Positions 33,259-41,724 of a stretch of 47,588 nt of DNA are shown here, one piece after another. The first letter of the stretch is position 1. Each line of letters opens with the position of its first letter. A program made the translations under genes and the position numbers. The notes beneath the pieces are model-generated. The model had not been told where the DNA came from. It worked only from the letters and a program-made list of their open reading frames with translations, and searched no databases. The stretch is from Phycisphaerales bacterium (GTDB lineage: Bacteria > Planctomycetota > Phycisphaerae > Phycisphaerales > UBA1924), in assembly GCA_007693765.1 (NCBI GenBank), contig RECZ01000069.1:1-47588 (forward strand), written 5' to 3'.

Positions 33259-34782
33259 ATGGCGTATCCGGACGCCGATCGGCGCGCCCTGCGAAACGTG
33301 CTCCTCGTCGTCGTGGCCATCTGGGTGGCGGTGTTCGCGCTCCGCCTCGCCGCGCCGAGCAACATGGTCGACAACGACCAGTTCCTCTCCGCGTCCTACG
33401 TCATCGACATCACAGAGAACGGCGCGTGGCTCGTGCAGCGCGATGCCGCCGGCGACATCGCCTCCAAGCCGCCGCTGCACCCGTGGCTCTGCGCGATCGC
33501 CGCGATCGTCACCGGCGGCGTCTCGGAGTTCTCGCTGCGCCTGCCCAGCGCTCTGGCGGTGCTGGGCGTCGCGGTGCTGATCGTGCTGGTGGGGCGCGCG
33601 CGGTTCGGGCTCATCCCGTCCGCGATCGGCGCGGCCGCGCTGCTGCTCTCGCCGATGGGGATCAAACAGGTCGCGCTCGTGCGCACCGACCCGCTCTTCG
33701 GGTTGCTCGTGTTCGGCACGGCGATCGGCGCGTTCCTCGCGTGGGAATCCGGGCGGGGGTGGATGCGCGTGTGGATCATCGCGGCCCTGTCCACGATCAC
33801 CAAGGGGCCGCTCGTCGTCGTGCTCGGCGCGCTGGGGCTGCTGGCGGCGTGGTGGGAGAAGCGCACCGGGCGCCCGCTGCCGGTGCGCGGCGGTCACATC
33901 GCGGGGGTGGCGGTCTTCGTGCTCATCGCCGGCGGCTGGTTCGCGCTGGCGTGGGCCGACGCCGGCAGGGCCTTCATCGACAAAGTCATCTTCGACGAAC
34001 TGCTCGGGCACGCCGTCACCAGCCCGCGCGGCGACTTCCCGGGAACGAAGATCTACCGCGCGCCGCTCTACCTCATGGCGCGATTCCTGCCCTGGAGCGT
34101 CTTCGCCGCGATCGCGGTGTGGCGGGTCTTCCGCGACCCCTCGCCGGACGACAGCGCCCGAAGGCTCGAGCGCTTCCTCACGTGCTACATGCTGGGCGGC
34201 ATGGTGCTCTTCGGGCTCGCCCCGCACATGCGCCCGGACATCATCTACCCGCTCATCCCCGCCGCGGCGATGCTGGCCGGGCGCGAGGTGGAGCGACTGG
34301 TGCACGCGCTTCGCCCACGCACGACCGCGGCGCTGGCCGTGCTCACGCTCGCCGGCGTGCTGGGCGGCGCGTACGCGTACTACCACCACCAGCAGCCGAA
34401 GCACCCCCGCATCGCCCGCTCGCTGGAGATGCGCACGCTCATCGACGACCTACGGGCACGCTTCGGGCCGCACGTTGGCGCCGATCCGGAGATCGTCTTC
34501 GTGGACGACACCCCCGGCATCCTTCAGCACTACCTGCGCGTCCGGCGCACGCGGGTGACCCACGAGCACGCCCTCACCCTTCTGGCCGAAGACCCGGATC
34601 GTCGACTCGTCGCCGTGGTGGACGCCGAATCACTCGCCACGCTCTGGACACTGCGCGGCGCCCCCGGGCGCATCGAGACGCTGCTGACGTGGCGCGCAGA
34701 GGACGGGGGGCAGATCCAGATCGCCCGACTCGTGCCCGCGACGGCTGAACACGACGCCCCTTCGCGTCACGACGCCGACTGA
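33259..34782 (+). CDS. GT39/ArnT-like membrane glycosyltransferase
   Basis: A 507-residue polytopic membrane protein with about ten hydrophobic helices in the N-terminal 390 residues and a soluble C-terminal domain (about 390-507). The first periplasmic loop has the paired acidic residues (MVDNDQFLSASYVIDI) and the later motif SKPPLHPWL. The helices FGLIPSAIGAAALLLSPMGIKQVALVRTDPLFGLLVF and ITKGPLV correspond to the dolichyl/polyprenyl-phosphate sugar transferase (PMT, ArnT) fold, which moves sugars from lipid carriers to proteins or lipid A. It starts three bases after the ruvB stop with no ribosome binding site, so it is likely translated from the ruvB message. The acceptor is unknown. Confidence 0.85.
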   Translation: MAYPDADRRALRNVLLVVVAIWVAVFALRLAAPSNMVDNDQFLSASYVIDITENGAWLVQRDAAGDIASKPPLHPWLCAIAAIVTGGVSEFSLRLPSALAVLGVAVLIVLVGRARFGLIPSAIGAAALLLSPMGIKQVALVRTDPLFGLLVFGTAIGAFLAWESGRGWMRVWIIAALSTITKGPLVVVLGALGLLAAWWEKRTGRPLPVRGGHIAGVAVFVLIAGGWFALAWADAGRAFIDKVIFDELLGHAVTSPRGDFPGTKIYRAPLYLMARFLPWSVFAAIAVWRVFRDPSPDDSARRLERFLTCYMLGGMVLFGLAPHMRPDIIYPLIPAAAMLAGREVERLVHALRPRTTAALAVLTLAGVLGGAYAYYHHQQPKHPRIARSLEMRTLIDDLRARFGPHVGADPEIVFVDDTPGILQHYLRVRRTRVTHEHALTLLAEDPDRRLVAVVDAESLATLWTLRGAPGRIETLLTWRAEDGGQIQIARLVPATAEHDAPSRHDAD

Positions 34783-34961
34783 GGCAAAGGCGTCGCGAGA
34801 ATCCGAGAAACGCCTCTGCGGGGCGATTTTCACCTATCGGCGGGCGCCCTCTATCACACACTTAGCGCATCATTTGCCTGTTGGCGCCACCTCACCGGCG
34901 CGCGACGTTAATCGTGCTCTACACGCCGCACGAGCGCCTTTGCGCCACGCGGGGGGAGTGT

Positions 34962-34986
34962 GGAACACATGCCTATCCAAGGCGTA
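34962..34986 (+). promoter_or_regulatory. ECF-sigma-type promoter of the CHASE2 kinase
   Basis: GGAAC (34962-34966), exactly 16 bases, then CGTA (34983-34986): the classic bipartite pattern of extracytoplasmic-function sigma promoters. The predicted start is about 34993, giving a leader of about 35 bases that carries the ribosome binding site used by the kinase gene. Confidence 0.5.
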
Positions 34987-35015
34987 TGCTCAGGTGCATC
35001 GGGTCTGCTCGTGAC

Positions 35016-35021
35016 GGGAGG
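35016..35021 (+). promoter_or_regulatory. Ribosome binding site that sets the GTG start of the kinase
   Basis: GGGAGG, six bases before GTG 35028. The frame is open upstream to 34881, but that region contains the promoter, so this site decides the start. Confidence 0.7.
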
Positions 35022-35027
35022 TGGGCG

Positions 35028-37307
35028 GTGCATCACTACAGCGGGGAAGACGAAACCAGGCCTGACCCTCCTCCCTCTGGCGAGCCCTCCTCCGCGCGCC
35101 CGGACGCGCTCACCGACGCCGACCGCCCCATCGACATCCCCGACTACGACCTGCTCGCCCCGATCGGGAGCGGCGGGTTCGGCGTCGTGTGGCTCGCGCG
35201 CAACCGGCACGTGCGCAATTTCACGGCGATCAAGGTGCTCAGCCCCTACGAGGACATCGAGCTCGCGTCGATCAAGCTCATCCAGAACGCCGTCTCGAAC
35301 CACCCGAACCTCACCCCGCTCGAGCACGTCGGTCGCGCAGACGGCCGGCTCTACATCGTCATGCCCCTCGCGGACAACGCCCACAGCGTCAACCCGCTGA
35401 TCGACCCGGGCGCTTACCGGCCCATGACGCTGGCCAGTTTCGTGCCCCGGCTCGGGCGACTCGACGCCGCGGAGGCCGCGGCCATCGGGGCGGAGATCGC
35501 CGAGGGCCTCGCCCACATGCACGCGCAGGGCGTGGCGCACGGGGACGTGAAGCCGCAGAACGTGCTGCGCTTCAAGGGAACGTGGGCCCTGGGCGATTAC
35601 AGCCTCGCGTCGTTCGCCGAGGCGCAGGTGGCCAAGGGCGGCACCCCGGGGTACACCCCGACCGACAACCGCTCGCGCATCCACGCCGACCTGCGCATGC
35701 TGGGCGTCACGCTGCTCGCGCTCATCGGGCGTGCGCCCGGCGATGTGGACCGCCTGCTCGACGGCACGCTGCCCGGCGTGCGCGCAGAGGATGCGCCCCT
35801 CATGGCGGTGATCCGTCGGCTCTGCGCGCAGACGTCGCCCGGCGAGCGCCTCTCCGCCGCCGACGCCGCGGCGTCGCTGCGCTCCCTCGTCGGCGGCGAC
35901 GGCGTTCTCGGGTGGCTGCGCGAATGGGTGCGGCGCAACGGCGCCGACGCGGCGCGGGTGGCGGCCGTCGCGCTGATCTCGACGGCGCTGGGGCTCGCGC
36001 TGGTGCGTCCGCTGGCCTTCGAGAACACGCCGCTGAACAACTGGTACTGGCAATGGGCCCGTTCGCTCGGGTCGCCGGCGATCGCGGGCGGGACGCACCG
36101 GATCGACAACGTCCGCGTGATCTCCATGCACGACGGCACCCCCCTCGATGCGCTGGCGCAGGAGGCGGGGTTGGAGGGCGTCTCCAGCGCCGACCTGCGC
36201 AGCCTCCGTCGGCTGCACGCCGAGTTCTGCCGCCGACTCGCCGACGCCGCGCCCCGAGCGGTGGTGTGGGACATCATCTTCCGCGCCGAATCGGAGTTCG
36301 ACGAAGACCTCGCCGCGGGGCTCGTGACCCTGATGGAGCGCGGCGTGGGGGTCGTCGTGACGTCGTACGGCTGGCCCGACCCCAGCGCCAGCGCCCCGCC
36401 GCTCTCGCCGCGCATCTGGGAGACCGGCGCCCGCTGGGGCTCGAACCATGTTTTCATCGACACTCGTAGTCGTGCGGTCTGGGCCCCGATGGTCGTGCAG
36501 CGTGATCGCGCATCGGGCATGCCCTCGGTCATCCTCGCGGCCCACGCCGCCGCAGTCCGCCCCGACGCGTGGACCGAGGTCTCGATCGACGCCGGGGCCA
36601 CAGAGGCGGTGCTCCGATACTGGCGCCCGGTGCCCCGGCGCCCGGAGCAGCGCGAGATCATCGGCGAAGAGCGCATCGCGCTGACGCGCGTGGGGGAGTT
36701 CAAGCGCGAGCCCGCTACTGGGCTGGACCCCGGCCTCCGCGACGGCGACCTGCTCGGCCAGCGACTGATCGATGTCGCCCCCGACAGCGCCCTCGCCGAC
36801 GCGACCATTTCGTACGAAGACGCCTTCCGCGCCTCGCCCGACGGGCTGCGCTCCATGGTGCGCGACCGCATCGTGATCATCGGAGACTTCCGGACCCTCG
36901 CGGGCGACATCGTCGACCTCGGCGACCGCGGGCTCGTGCCCGGGCCGCACGTGCTCGCATCGGGGGTCGAGTCCGTCGCGTCGCAGGCCGCGATGCGTGT
37001 GGCGTCTTTTCCGCTGACGGTTGCGCTGGCGCTGGCGGGCGCCGCCGTCACCGCCGGCGCGACGGTGCGCGTTCGCACGGCGCGCGCGGCGGCTGTGCGG
37101 TTCGGCGCCCCGATCGTCGTGGCGACGGCTCTCACCTGCGTCGCCATGCTCGGAGGCGCGCTCTGGTACAGCCGCGCCGATACTTTCCTGACACCGTTCC
37201 CCATCGTCATCGCGGTCGTGTTGGCCGCGATGATCACACTCCTCCTCGTCGCACACGGCCGGCGCTCCGGCGCCGGGCTGGCGGCCACTCAGGGAGCTCA
37301 TGCATGA
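35028..37307 (+). CDS. Membrane Ser/Thr protein kinase with periplasmic CHASE2 sensor
   Basis: A 759-residue signalling protein. The kinase domain (about 41-288) has P-loop GSGGFGVVW (47-55) and ATP lysine Lys69 (TAIKV). Its catalytic loop is HGDVKPQN (Asp173; HRD altered to HGD), and DFG is replaced by DYS (Asp190), so both catalytic aspartates remain. A membrane helix (308-328) leads to a CHASE2 domain (about 350-660; VWDIIFRAESEFDEDLAAGLVTLM and RDRIVIIGDFRTLAGDIVDL are typical). Three C-terminal membrane helices close the protein. A periplasmic stimulus would thus control a cytoplasmic kinase. The GTG start is fixed by GGGAGG. An ECF-like promoter lies upstream, and the stop overlaps the next gene (ATGA). 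Confidence 0.9.
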   Translation: MHHYSGEDETRPDPPPSGEPSSARPDALTDADRPIDIPDYDLLAPIGSGGFGVVWLARNRHVRNFTAIKVLSPYEDIELASIKLIQNAVSNHPNLTPLEHVGRADGRLYIVMPLADNAHSVNPLIDPGAYRPMTLASFVPRLGRLDAAEAAAIGAEIAEGLAHMHAQGVAHGDVKPQNVLRFKGTWALGDYSLASFAEAQVAKGGTPGYTPTDNRSRIHADLRMLGVTLLALIGRAPGDVDRLLDGTLPGVRAEDAPLMAVIRRLCAQTSPGERLSAADAAASLRSLVGGDGVLGWLREWVRRNGADAARVAAVALISTALGLALVRPLAFENTPLNNWYWQWARSLGSPAIAGGTHRIDNVRVISMHDGTPLDALAQEAGLEGVSSADLRSLRRLHAEFCRRLADAAPRAVVWDIIFRAESEFDEDLAAGLVTLMERGVGVVVTSYGWPDPSASAPPLSPRIWETGARWGSNHVFIDTRSRAVWAPMVVQRDRASGMPSVILAAHAAAVRPDAWTEVSIDAGATEAVLRYWRPVPRRPEQREIIGEERIALTRVGEFKREPATGLDPGLRDGDLLGQRLIDVAPDSALADATISYEDAFRASPDGLRSMVRDRIVIIGDFRTLAGDIVDLGDRGLVPGPHVLASGVESVASQAAMRVASFPLTVALALAGAAVTAGATVRVRTARAAAVRFGAPIVVATALTCVAMLGGALWYSRADTFLTPFPIVIAVVLAAMITLLLVAHGRRSGAGLAATQGAHA

Positions 37308-38017
37308 ACCGTATCCGTCCAGCAGCGTGCTTCGTCACCCTCGCCATCGTCGCGGCCGCGGCGACGAGCAACGTGAAGGTCACGTTTTCACAGCCGCCTA
37401 GCGTGAACACCATCACCGTCGAATCACCCGTGAAGATCGAAGGCCTCAAGGCCGATGTGCTCACGCGCCAGCAGGACGTCTCGCTGCGGGCGATGCCGGC
37501 GGGGAGCGGCGGGAGTGTCAGCATTGTCGAGGATGACAGCCAAGCGACGATAAACGGCGAGGTGGCGCTGCTGATGGAAAGCCAGTTCGCCGGGGCCGGT
37601 GGGCCGACGTCGACGACCGAGCGTGTGGCCGCGTTCCCGTGGTGGGTGATCAACGTAGAGAACGTTCAGATCGGCGCAGACGGCACGCGGGTGTTCGTGC
37701 GGGCAACTGAAGAACGACACAGCGGCGGCGTTCGGCACACGCTCTTCGTGATGCTGCACGAGGGCGGCGACGCAAGCGTGTTGATCGGTTTCGGCGGCGG
37801 CACACAGAAAGAGCGCACGCTGGTGCTAGACCAGAAAACACACCAACACCACTTCTTCGAAATCGTCTTCGACGTGAGCGGCAAGGTGCGGACACTGGTG
37901 AGCGTGAATGGGAAGGCCGTGCCGGCCGACGCCAAGCCGATCCACTTCGACATGCTGGGTGATGCTGAACGAAAGCAGATCACCGAGCAGGTGCGCCGAC
38001 TCGAGCAGCTTTCTTGA
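37304..38017 (+). CDS. Secreted protein coupled to the CHASE2 kinase, unknown function
   Basis: A 237-residue protein with a signal peptide (basic NRIRP, hydrophobic core, probable cleavage around residue 20 after AAAA) and a beta-rich mature part with no cysteines in a metal or disulfide pattern. I recognise no family. Segments such as PPSVNTITVESPVKIEG and FFEIVFDVSGKVRTLVSVNGK suggest a beta-sandwich. Its ATG overlaps the kinase stop (ATGA), and AGGGAG lies just upstream, so it is produced in step with the kinase. This makes it a candidate ligand, chaperone or substrate of the CHASE2 sensor (inference). Base composition is slightly less GC-rich than its neighbours. Confidence 0.7.
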   Translation: MNRIRPAACFVTLAIVAAAATSNVKVTFSQPPSVNTITVESPVKIEGLKADVLTRQQDVSLRAMPAGSGGSVSIVEDDSQATINGEVALLMESQFAGAGGPTSTTERVAAFPWWVINVENVQIGADGTRVFVRATEERHSGGVRHTLFVMLHEGGDASVLIGFGGGTQKERTLVLDQKTHQHHFFEIVFDVSGKVRTLVSVNGKAVPADAKPIHFDMLGDAERKQITEQVRRLEQLS

Positions 38018-38027
38018 GACGGTCAGA

Positions 38028-40157
38028 TCACCGCGCAGGCAGCAGTTCCGCCAGCCCCGGCACGTCCGCGGCGCCGCTGGGGACGGTCATCGTCGATTCC
38101 GCGACCTCCTCGCTCGAGATCGGCTCGTGCCGCCCGCCGAGGTGCTCGCTCAGGAAGGCGTCCGTCACGGCGTAGAACGAGAGGCGGTTCTCAGGACGCG
38201 CGAAGCCGTGGCCCTCGTCGGGGTAGAGCACGTACGTCACCGGGATGCCGCGCGACGTCATGGCCTCGACGATCTGGTCGGATTCGGACTGCTTCACGCG
38301 CGGGTCGTTGGCGCCCTGGGCGATGAGCAGCGGGCGTTGGATGTTGTCCACGTGCGTCAGCGGCGAGCGCTCCTTGAGGAACGCGCGCCCCTCGGGCGTG
38401 GTGTGGTCGCCCACGCGGTCCTTGAACATGCGCACCGCGGGCGCCCAGTAGGGGGGGATGGTCTCGAGCAGCGTGATGATGTTGGAGGGGCCGACGATGT
38501 CCACGCCGCAGGCGAAGACCTCGGGCGTGAACGTGAGGCCGACGAGCGTCGCGTACCCGCCGTACGAGCCGCCCATGATGGCGACGCGGTCGCGGTCGGC
38601 GAAGCCCTCGCCGATCGCCCACTCGACGGCGTCGATGAGGTCGTCGTGCATGGCGCCGGCCCACTCGCGGTTGCCGGCGTTGATGAAGTCCTTGCCGAAC
38701 CCGGTGGAGCCGCGGAAGTTGACGCTGAGTACGGCGTAGCCGCGGTTGGCCAGCATCTGGTGCGTGGGGTTGAAGCCCCACGAGTCGCGCGCCCACGGCC
38801 CGCCGTGCACCAGCAGCACGAGCGGCAGCCGCGGCTCGGGGCGGGCCGTGCGCCCCGGTTCGCGCCCCGGCGGGAGCGTGAGGTACGAGACAAGGTCGAG
38901 GCCGTCGCGCGAGCGGATGACCACGGGACGCATCGGCGAGAAGGTGTAGCCGTCCAGGTCCGTGCGTGCGGCGAAGAGGAACGACGCCTCGCGCGCTGTG
39001 CGGTCCCAGTGGTAGTAGCGCGTCGGGCCGGTGTCGTGGCTGAACTGGACGATCCAGTGATCGTCGGCGAGCGTGCGGCTGACGACGCTCAGGCGCCCGG
39101 GGTCCAGCGCCTCGAGGCGGCGGAAGTCCTCCGTGACCGACATGTCCAGCAGGCGCCACTCGGGCATGGTGTAGTTGAACATCACGCCCTGCGGCTTGCC
39201 GGTGACGGGGTGGGTGAGCACGCCGGCGACGTCGGAGCGGTCATCGGCGGCGATCACGCGCCGGTTGTCGTTTTCGAGGTTGATCGAAACCAGCGCCGCC
39301 GTGTTGCGCCCGCGGCTGTCGATCATGTACAGAATCATGCCCGAGTCGTCGAAGCCGACGGGGCTGGTGGTGAGCGTGTCCTCCATGGGGGCGGAGAGGT
39401 ACTCCGTCCAGCCCGACTCGCTCTCGGGGTCGGCGCGCAGCACGCTGGCGCTGCCGTCGTCGGTGTTCATCACGGAGACGAACCGAACCTCGTACTCGTT
39501 GTCGGTCACGAAACCCTGCACCATGCCGCGCCCGATCACGCCGGGGTTCTCCTGCAGCAGCCGCATCTCGCCGGTGGCGATGTCGACGATGTGCAGGTCG
39601 TGGAACTGGGGCGCCCGGTTGTTGAGCCCGACGAGGATCTCGCCGGGGCGCTTGTGGCTGACGCCCTGGATCTGCGCGGCGACGCCGTCGAACGGCGTGA
39701 GGTCGCGCGTCTCGCCGTCGCTGATGCGCGTCGCGTAGACGCGCCAGTTCTCGTCGCCGCCCTTGTCCTGCAGGTACAGCACGTGCTCGTTGGTGTGCGA
39801 CCAGAAGTAGATGCGCACGCCGCGGTTGTTGTCGCGGGTGATGGGCCGGGCCGCGGCGACGTCGCCGATCGGCGCCACCCAGACGTTCATCACCCCGTCG
39901 ACCGGCGCCAGGTAACTCAGCCAGCGACCGTCCGGGCTGATCCGCGGCGCGATGCGCTCCGGGTTGCCGAAGAGCACGGCCCGGGGCACGAGCGGCACGT
40001 CGGCCAGCGTGAGGGGCGCCGTGCTTTGGGCGCGGTCGCGCTCCACCAGGCCGTCCTGGGTCCTGGGGGCGACCTCCTGCGCCGCGGCGCCCGCGCCCAG
40101 TCCGAGCGTGAGCATGGCGAGAAGGCTTGTCGTAGCGCGGAGGAAGTGGTGTGTCAT
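38028..40157 (-). CDS. S9-family prolyl oligopeptidase-like peptidase, secreted
   Basis: A 709-residue exported serine peptidase. A signal peptide (SLLAMLTLGLGAGAAAQE) is followed by a beta-propeller region with repeated strands such as RISPDGRWLSYLAPVDG and IYFWSHTNEHVLYLQDKGG, and a C-terminal alpha/beta hydrolase domain. Catalytic residues: Ser531 in IMGGSYGGYAT, Asp618 in GANDPRV and His650 in DEGHGFARPENR, all with family-typical neighbours. It would cleave oligopeptides after proline or with dipeptidyl specificity in the periplasm. ATG 40157 is chosen because it begins the signal peptide; the longer frame is Arg/Pro-rich and non-coding. It converges with the kinase-secreted protein unit; greA lies upstream. 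Confidence 0.92.
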   Translation of the reverse strand: MTHHFLRATTSLLAMLTLGLGAGAAAQEVAPRTQDGLVERDRAQSTAPLTLADVPLVPRAVLFGNPERIAPRISPDGRWLSYLAPVDGVMNVWVAPIGDVAAARPITRDNNRGVRIYFWSHTNEHVLYLQDKGGDENWRVYATRISDGETRDLTPFDGVAAQIQGVSHKRPGEILVGLNNRAPQFHDLHIVDIATGEMRLLQENPGVIGRGMVQGFVTDNEYEVRFVSVMNTDDGSASVLRADPESESGWTEYLSAPMEDTLTTSPVGFDDSGMILYMIDSRGRNTAALVSINLENDNRRVIAADDRSDVAGVLTHPVTGKPQGVMFNYTMPEWRLLDMSVTEDFRRLEALDPGRLSVVSRTLADDHWIVQFSHDTGPTRYYHWDRTAREASFLFAARTDLDGYTFSPMRPVVIRSRDGLDLVSYLTLPPGREPGRTARPEPRLPLVLLVHGGPWARDSWGFNPTHQMLANRGYAVLSVNFRGSTGFGKDFINAGNREWAGAMHDDLIDAVEWAIGEGFADRDRVAIMGGSYGGYATLVGLTFTPEVFACGVDIVGPSNIITLLETIPPYWAPAVRMFKDRVGDHTTPEGRAFLKERSPLTHVDNIQRPLLIAQGANDPRVKQSESDQIVEAMTSRGIPVTYVLYPDEGHGFARPENRLSFYAVTDAFLSEHLGGRHEPISSEEVAESTMTVPSGAADVPGLAELLPAR

Positions 40158-40314
40158 CCCGTGTGTTTCCCGTTCGGAGTTCTTTGTTGTGCGGCGGGCG
40201 TGGCGGTTCGACCCGCGGCCGGCCCCGCGCCGTGCGCGAGGCGAAGGTTCTACCTGTTGGACGCCCGCGGGGCTGCAGCCGACCGGCGGTGCGCATGCCC
40301 CCGGAGCGGGCGGG

Positions 40315-40779
40315 TCAGAGGATCTCAACGACTTCGAAGCGCTTCACGCCGCGCGGCGCATCGACGCGCACGGTCTCGCCCACGCGGGCCTTGAGCAGCG
40401 ATTCGCCCATGGGGCTGCTGACGGTGACCTCGACGTGCTCGGCCATCAGGTCGCCGGTGGCCTCGCCCACGAGCTTGAACAGGTCCTCCTCGCCCGTCTC
40501 GGTGTCGCGGAGGCGCACCGTGGCGCCGAGGAAAATCATGTCGCTGGGCGTGGCGCCCTCCTCGACGACCTTGGCGTTGGAGAGGCGCTGCTCGAGGCGC
40601 TTGATCTCGGCCTCCTCCATCGCCTGATCCTCGCGGGCGGCGTGGTAGTCGCCGTTTTCCTTCAGGTCGCCCAGCGCCCGGGCCTCGGCGATCCGCAGCG
40701 AGATCTCGGGACGGCGGGCGATCAACTCGTCGAGTCTGGACTTGATCTGGTCACGCTCGGCGGGGGTCATGAATTCCAT
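40315..40779 (-). CDS. greA: Transcription elongation factor GreA/GreB family
   Basis: A 154-residue factor that inserts its coiled coil into RNA polymerase to stimulate cleavage of backtracked RNA. The N-terminal coiled coil is RDQIKSRLDELIARRPEISLRIAEARALGDLKENGDYHAAREDQAMEEAEIKRLEQRL. Its tip keeps the acidic D-L-K-E that places magnesium. The C-terminal FKBP-like domain follows (DMIFLGATVRLRDTETGEEDLFKLVG ... SSPMGESLLKARVGETVRV). Length matches GreA. ATG 40779 is used, with 40770 as an alternative. A terminator (40821-40848) stands just upstream, so greA must have its own promoter overlapping it or depend on read-through. Confidence 0.92.
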   Translation of the reverse strand: MEFMTPAERDQIKSRLDELIARRPEISLRIAEARALGDLKENGDYHAAREDQAMEEAEIKRLEQRLSNAKVVEEGATPSDMIFLGATVRLRDTETGEEDLFKLVGEATGDLMAEHVEVTVSSPMGESLLKARVGETVRVDAPRGVKRFEVVEIL

Positions 40780-40820
40780 GGCGGTGGCTCGTTGGGTCGT
40801 CGTGTGGAGTTCGTAGTTCA

Positions 40821-40848
40821 CAAAGCAAAACCGCGACCTGGGCCGCGG
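40821..40848 (-). terminator. Intrinsic terminator between the mur/fts-like operon and greA
   Basis: On the minus strand CCGCGGC / GTCGCGG (arms 40842-40848 and 40831-40837, loop CCAG, one GU pair) is followed by TTTTGCTTTG (40821-40830). It closes the transcript that ends with the membrane protein at 40876. Confidence 0.7.
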
Positions 40849-40875
40849 CTGCGATTCCGTCGTCGGGGTATGGCG

Positions 40876-41724
40876 TTAATTGTAGCCGCCGCGAGCCGGG
40901 CCCGCGACGGCGCGGGGCGCCGGGCACGCCGCCCACACCCACAGCGGCACGCTGGCCCCCAGCACGATGGCCGCGGCGAGCCACGTCCCCGGCGGCGGCG
41001 CGGGCGCCGTGTTCCCCGCGGGAGACGTCAGCACGTACACCGCGCTCAGCGGGGAGGCGAGCAGCGCCCCGCGAACCTCCGGGGCGCCCGCGAGTTGCGA
41101 CAGCGTCCAGAACGCCGGCCCGCCCAGCGCGATCGCCGCACAGACGATCATCCACAGCGTGCGCGGCTCCGTCCACGGCGTGCGCGTGGCGACGCCGATC
41201 ACGCCGCCGAGCAGCAGCGTCCAGCACGCCAGCGTTGCGCTGACCCACGCCGTCACCGTCCAGCCCCACCCGGCGATGAACGTGGTGGGCCACAGCACCG
41301 CCTGCATGGGCAGGAGGATCACGAACACGTCGATCAACGCCGCCAGCGCCGGCCTGCGCGGCGAGGCCTGGCTCAGCCGCACCATCGGCCACAGCAGCAC
41401 CAACCCCGTGGCGACCAGCACCATCAGCACGCGCGAGGGCGTGCGCACGTGCGCGGCGTCGAGGCCGCGCGGCATGCGGTCGACAAGCACCGTCAGCAGC
41501 GCCGCGCTCATGAGAAACATCGTCCAGAAGAGCGCAAAGACGCGCGGCTCGCCGCGGCGGTGCGCCCACCGGTCGGCGGCGCTCGCCGCGCCCTTGCTGC
41601 GCTCTTCCAGCGGGTTGATGCGCTCCGGGCCGCCGCCTTCAACAACCGCGCGCTCGGCGTCGGGTTCGGGCGGTAGGGGTTCGCCGGCGGAATCGCCGGG
41701 AGGAACGTGGGCTGGGAGGGTCAC
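40876..41724 (-). CDS. Polytopic membrane protein downstream of ftsQ-like gene
   Basis: A 282-residue protein with an acidic, Pro-rich N-terminal tail of about 60 residues (cytoplasmic) and about seven hydrophobic segments, including ALFWTMFLMSAALLTVLV, VLMVLVATGLVLLWPMV and IDVFVILLPMQAVLWPTTFIAGWGWTVTAWVSA. No family is recognised; there is no similarity to FtsW or MraY motifs. The start is GTG 41724, overlapping the ftsQ-like stop (GTGA, 41721-41724), so it is translationally coupled to that gene. It occupies the place where ftsA normally follows ftsQ in dcw clusters, and a terminator follows it. A division- or wall-related role is only inferred from position. Confidence 0.75.
   Translation of the reverse strand: MTLPAHVPPGDSAGEPLPPEPDAERAVVEGGGPERINPLEERSKGAASAADRWAHRRGEPRVFALFWTMFLMSAALLTVLVDRMPRGLDAAHVRTPSRVLMVLVATGLVLLWPMVRLSQASPRRPALAALIDVFVILLPMQAVLWPTTFIAGWGWTVTAWVSATLACWTLLLGGVIGVATRTPWTEPRTLWMIVCAAIALGGPAFWTLSQLAGAPEVRGALLASPLSAVYVLTSPAGNTAPAPPPGTWLAAAIVLGASVPLWVWAACPAPRAVAGPARGGYN

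Noticed and set aside
34788-34830. Terminator after the glycosyltransferase
   Set aside because: A 6-bp stem (AGGCGT/ACGCCT) with a 16-base loop and only four T nine bases later is too weak to call.
35028-35900. Pseudokinase
   Set aside because: Despite HGD and DYS variants, the lysine and both catalytic aspartates are present, so loss of activity is not supported.
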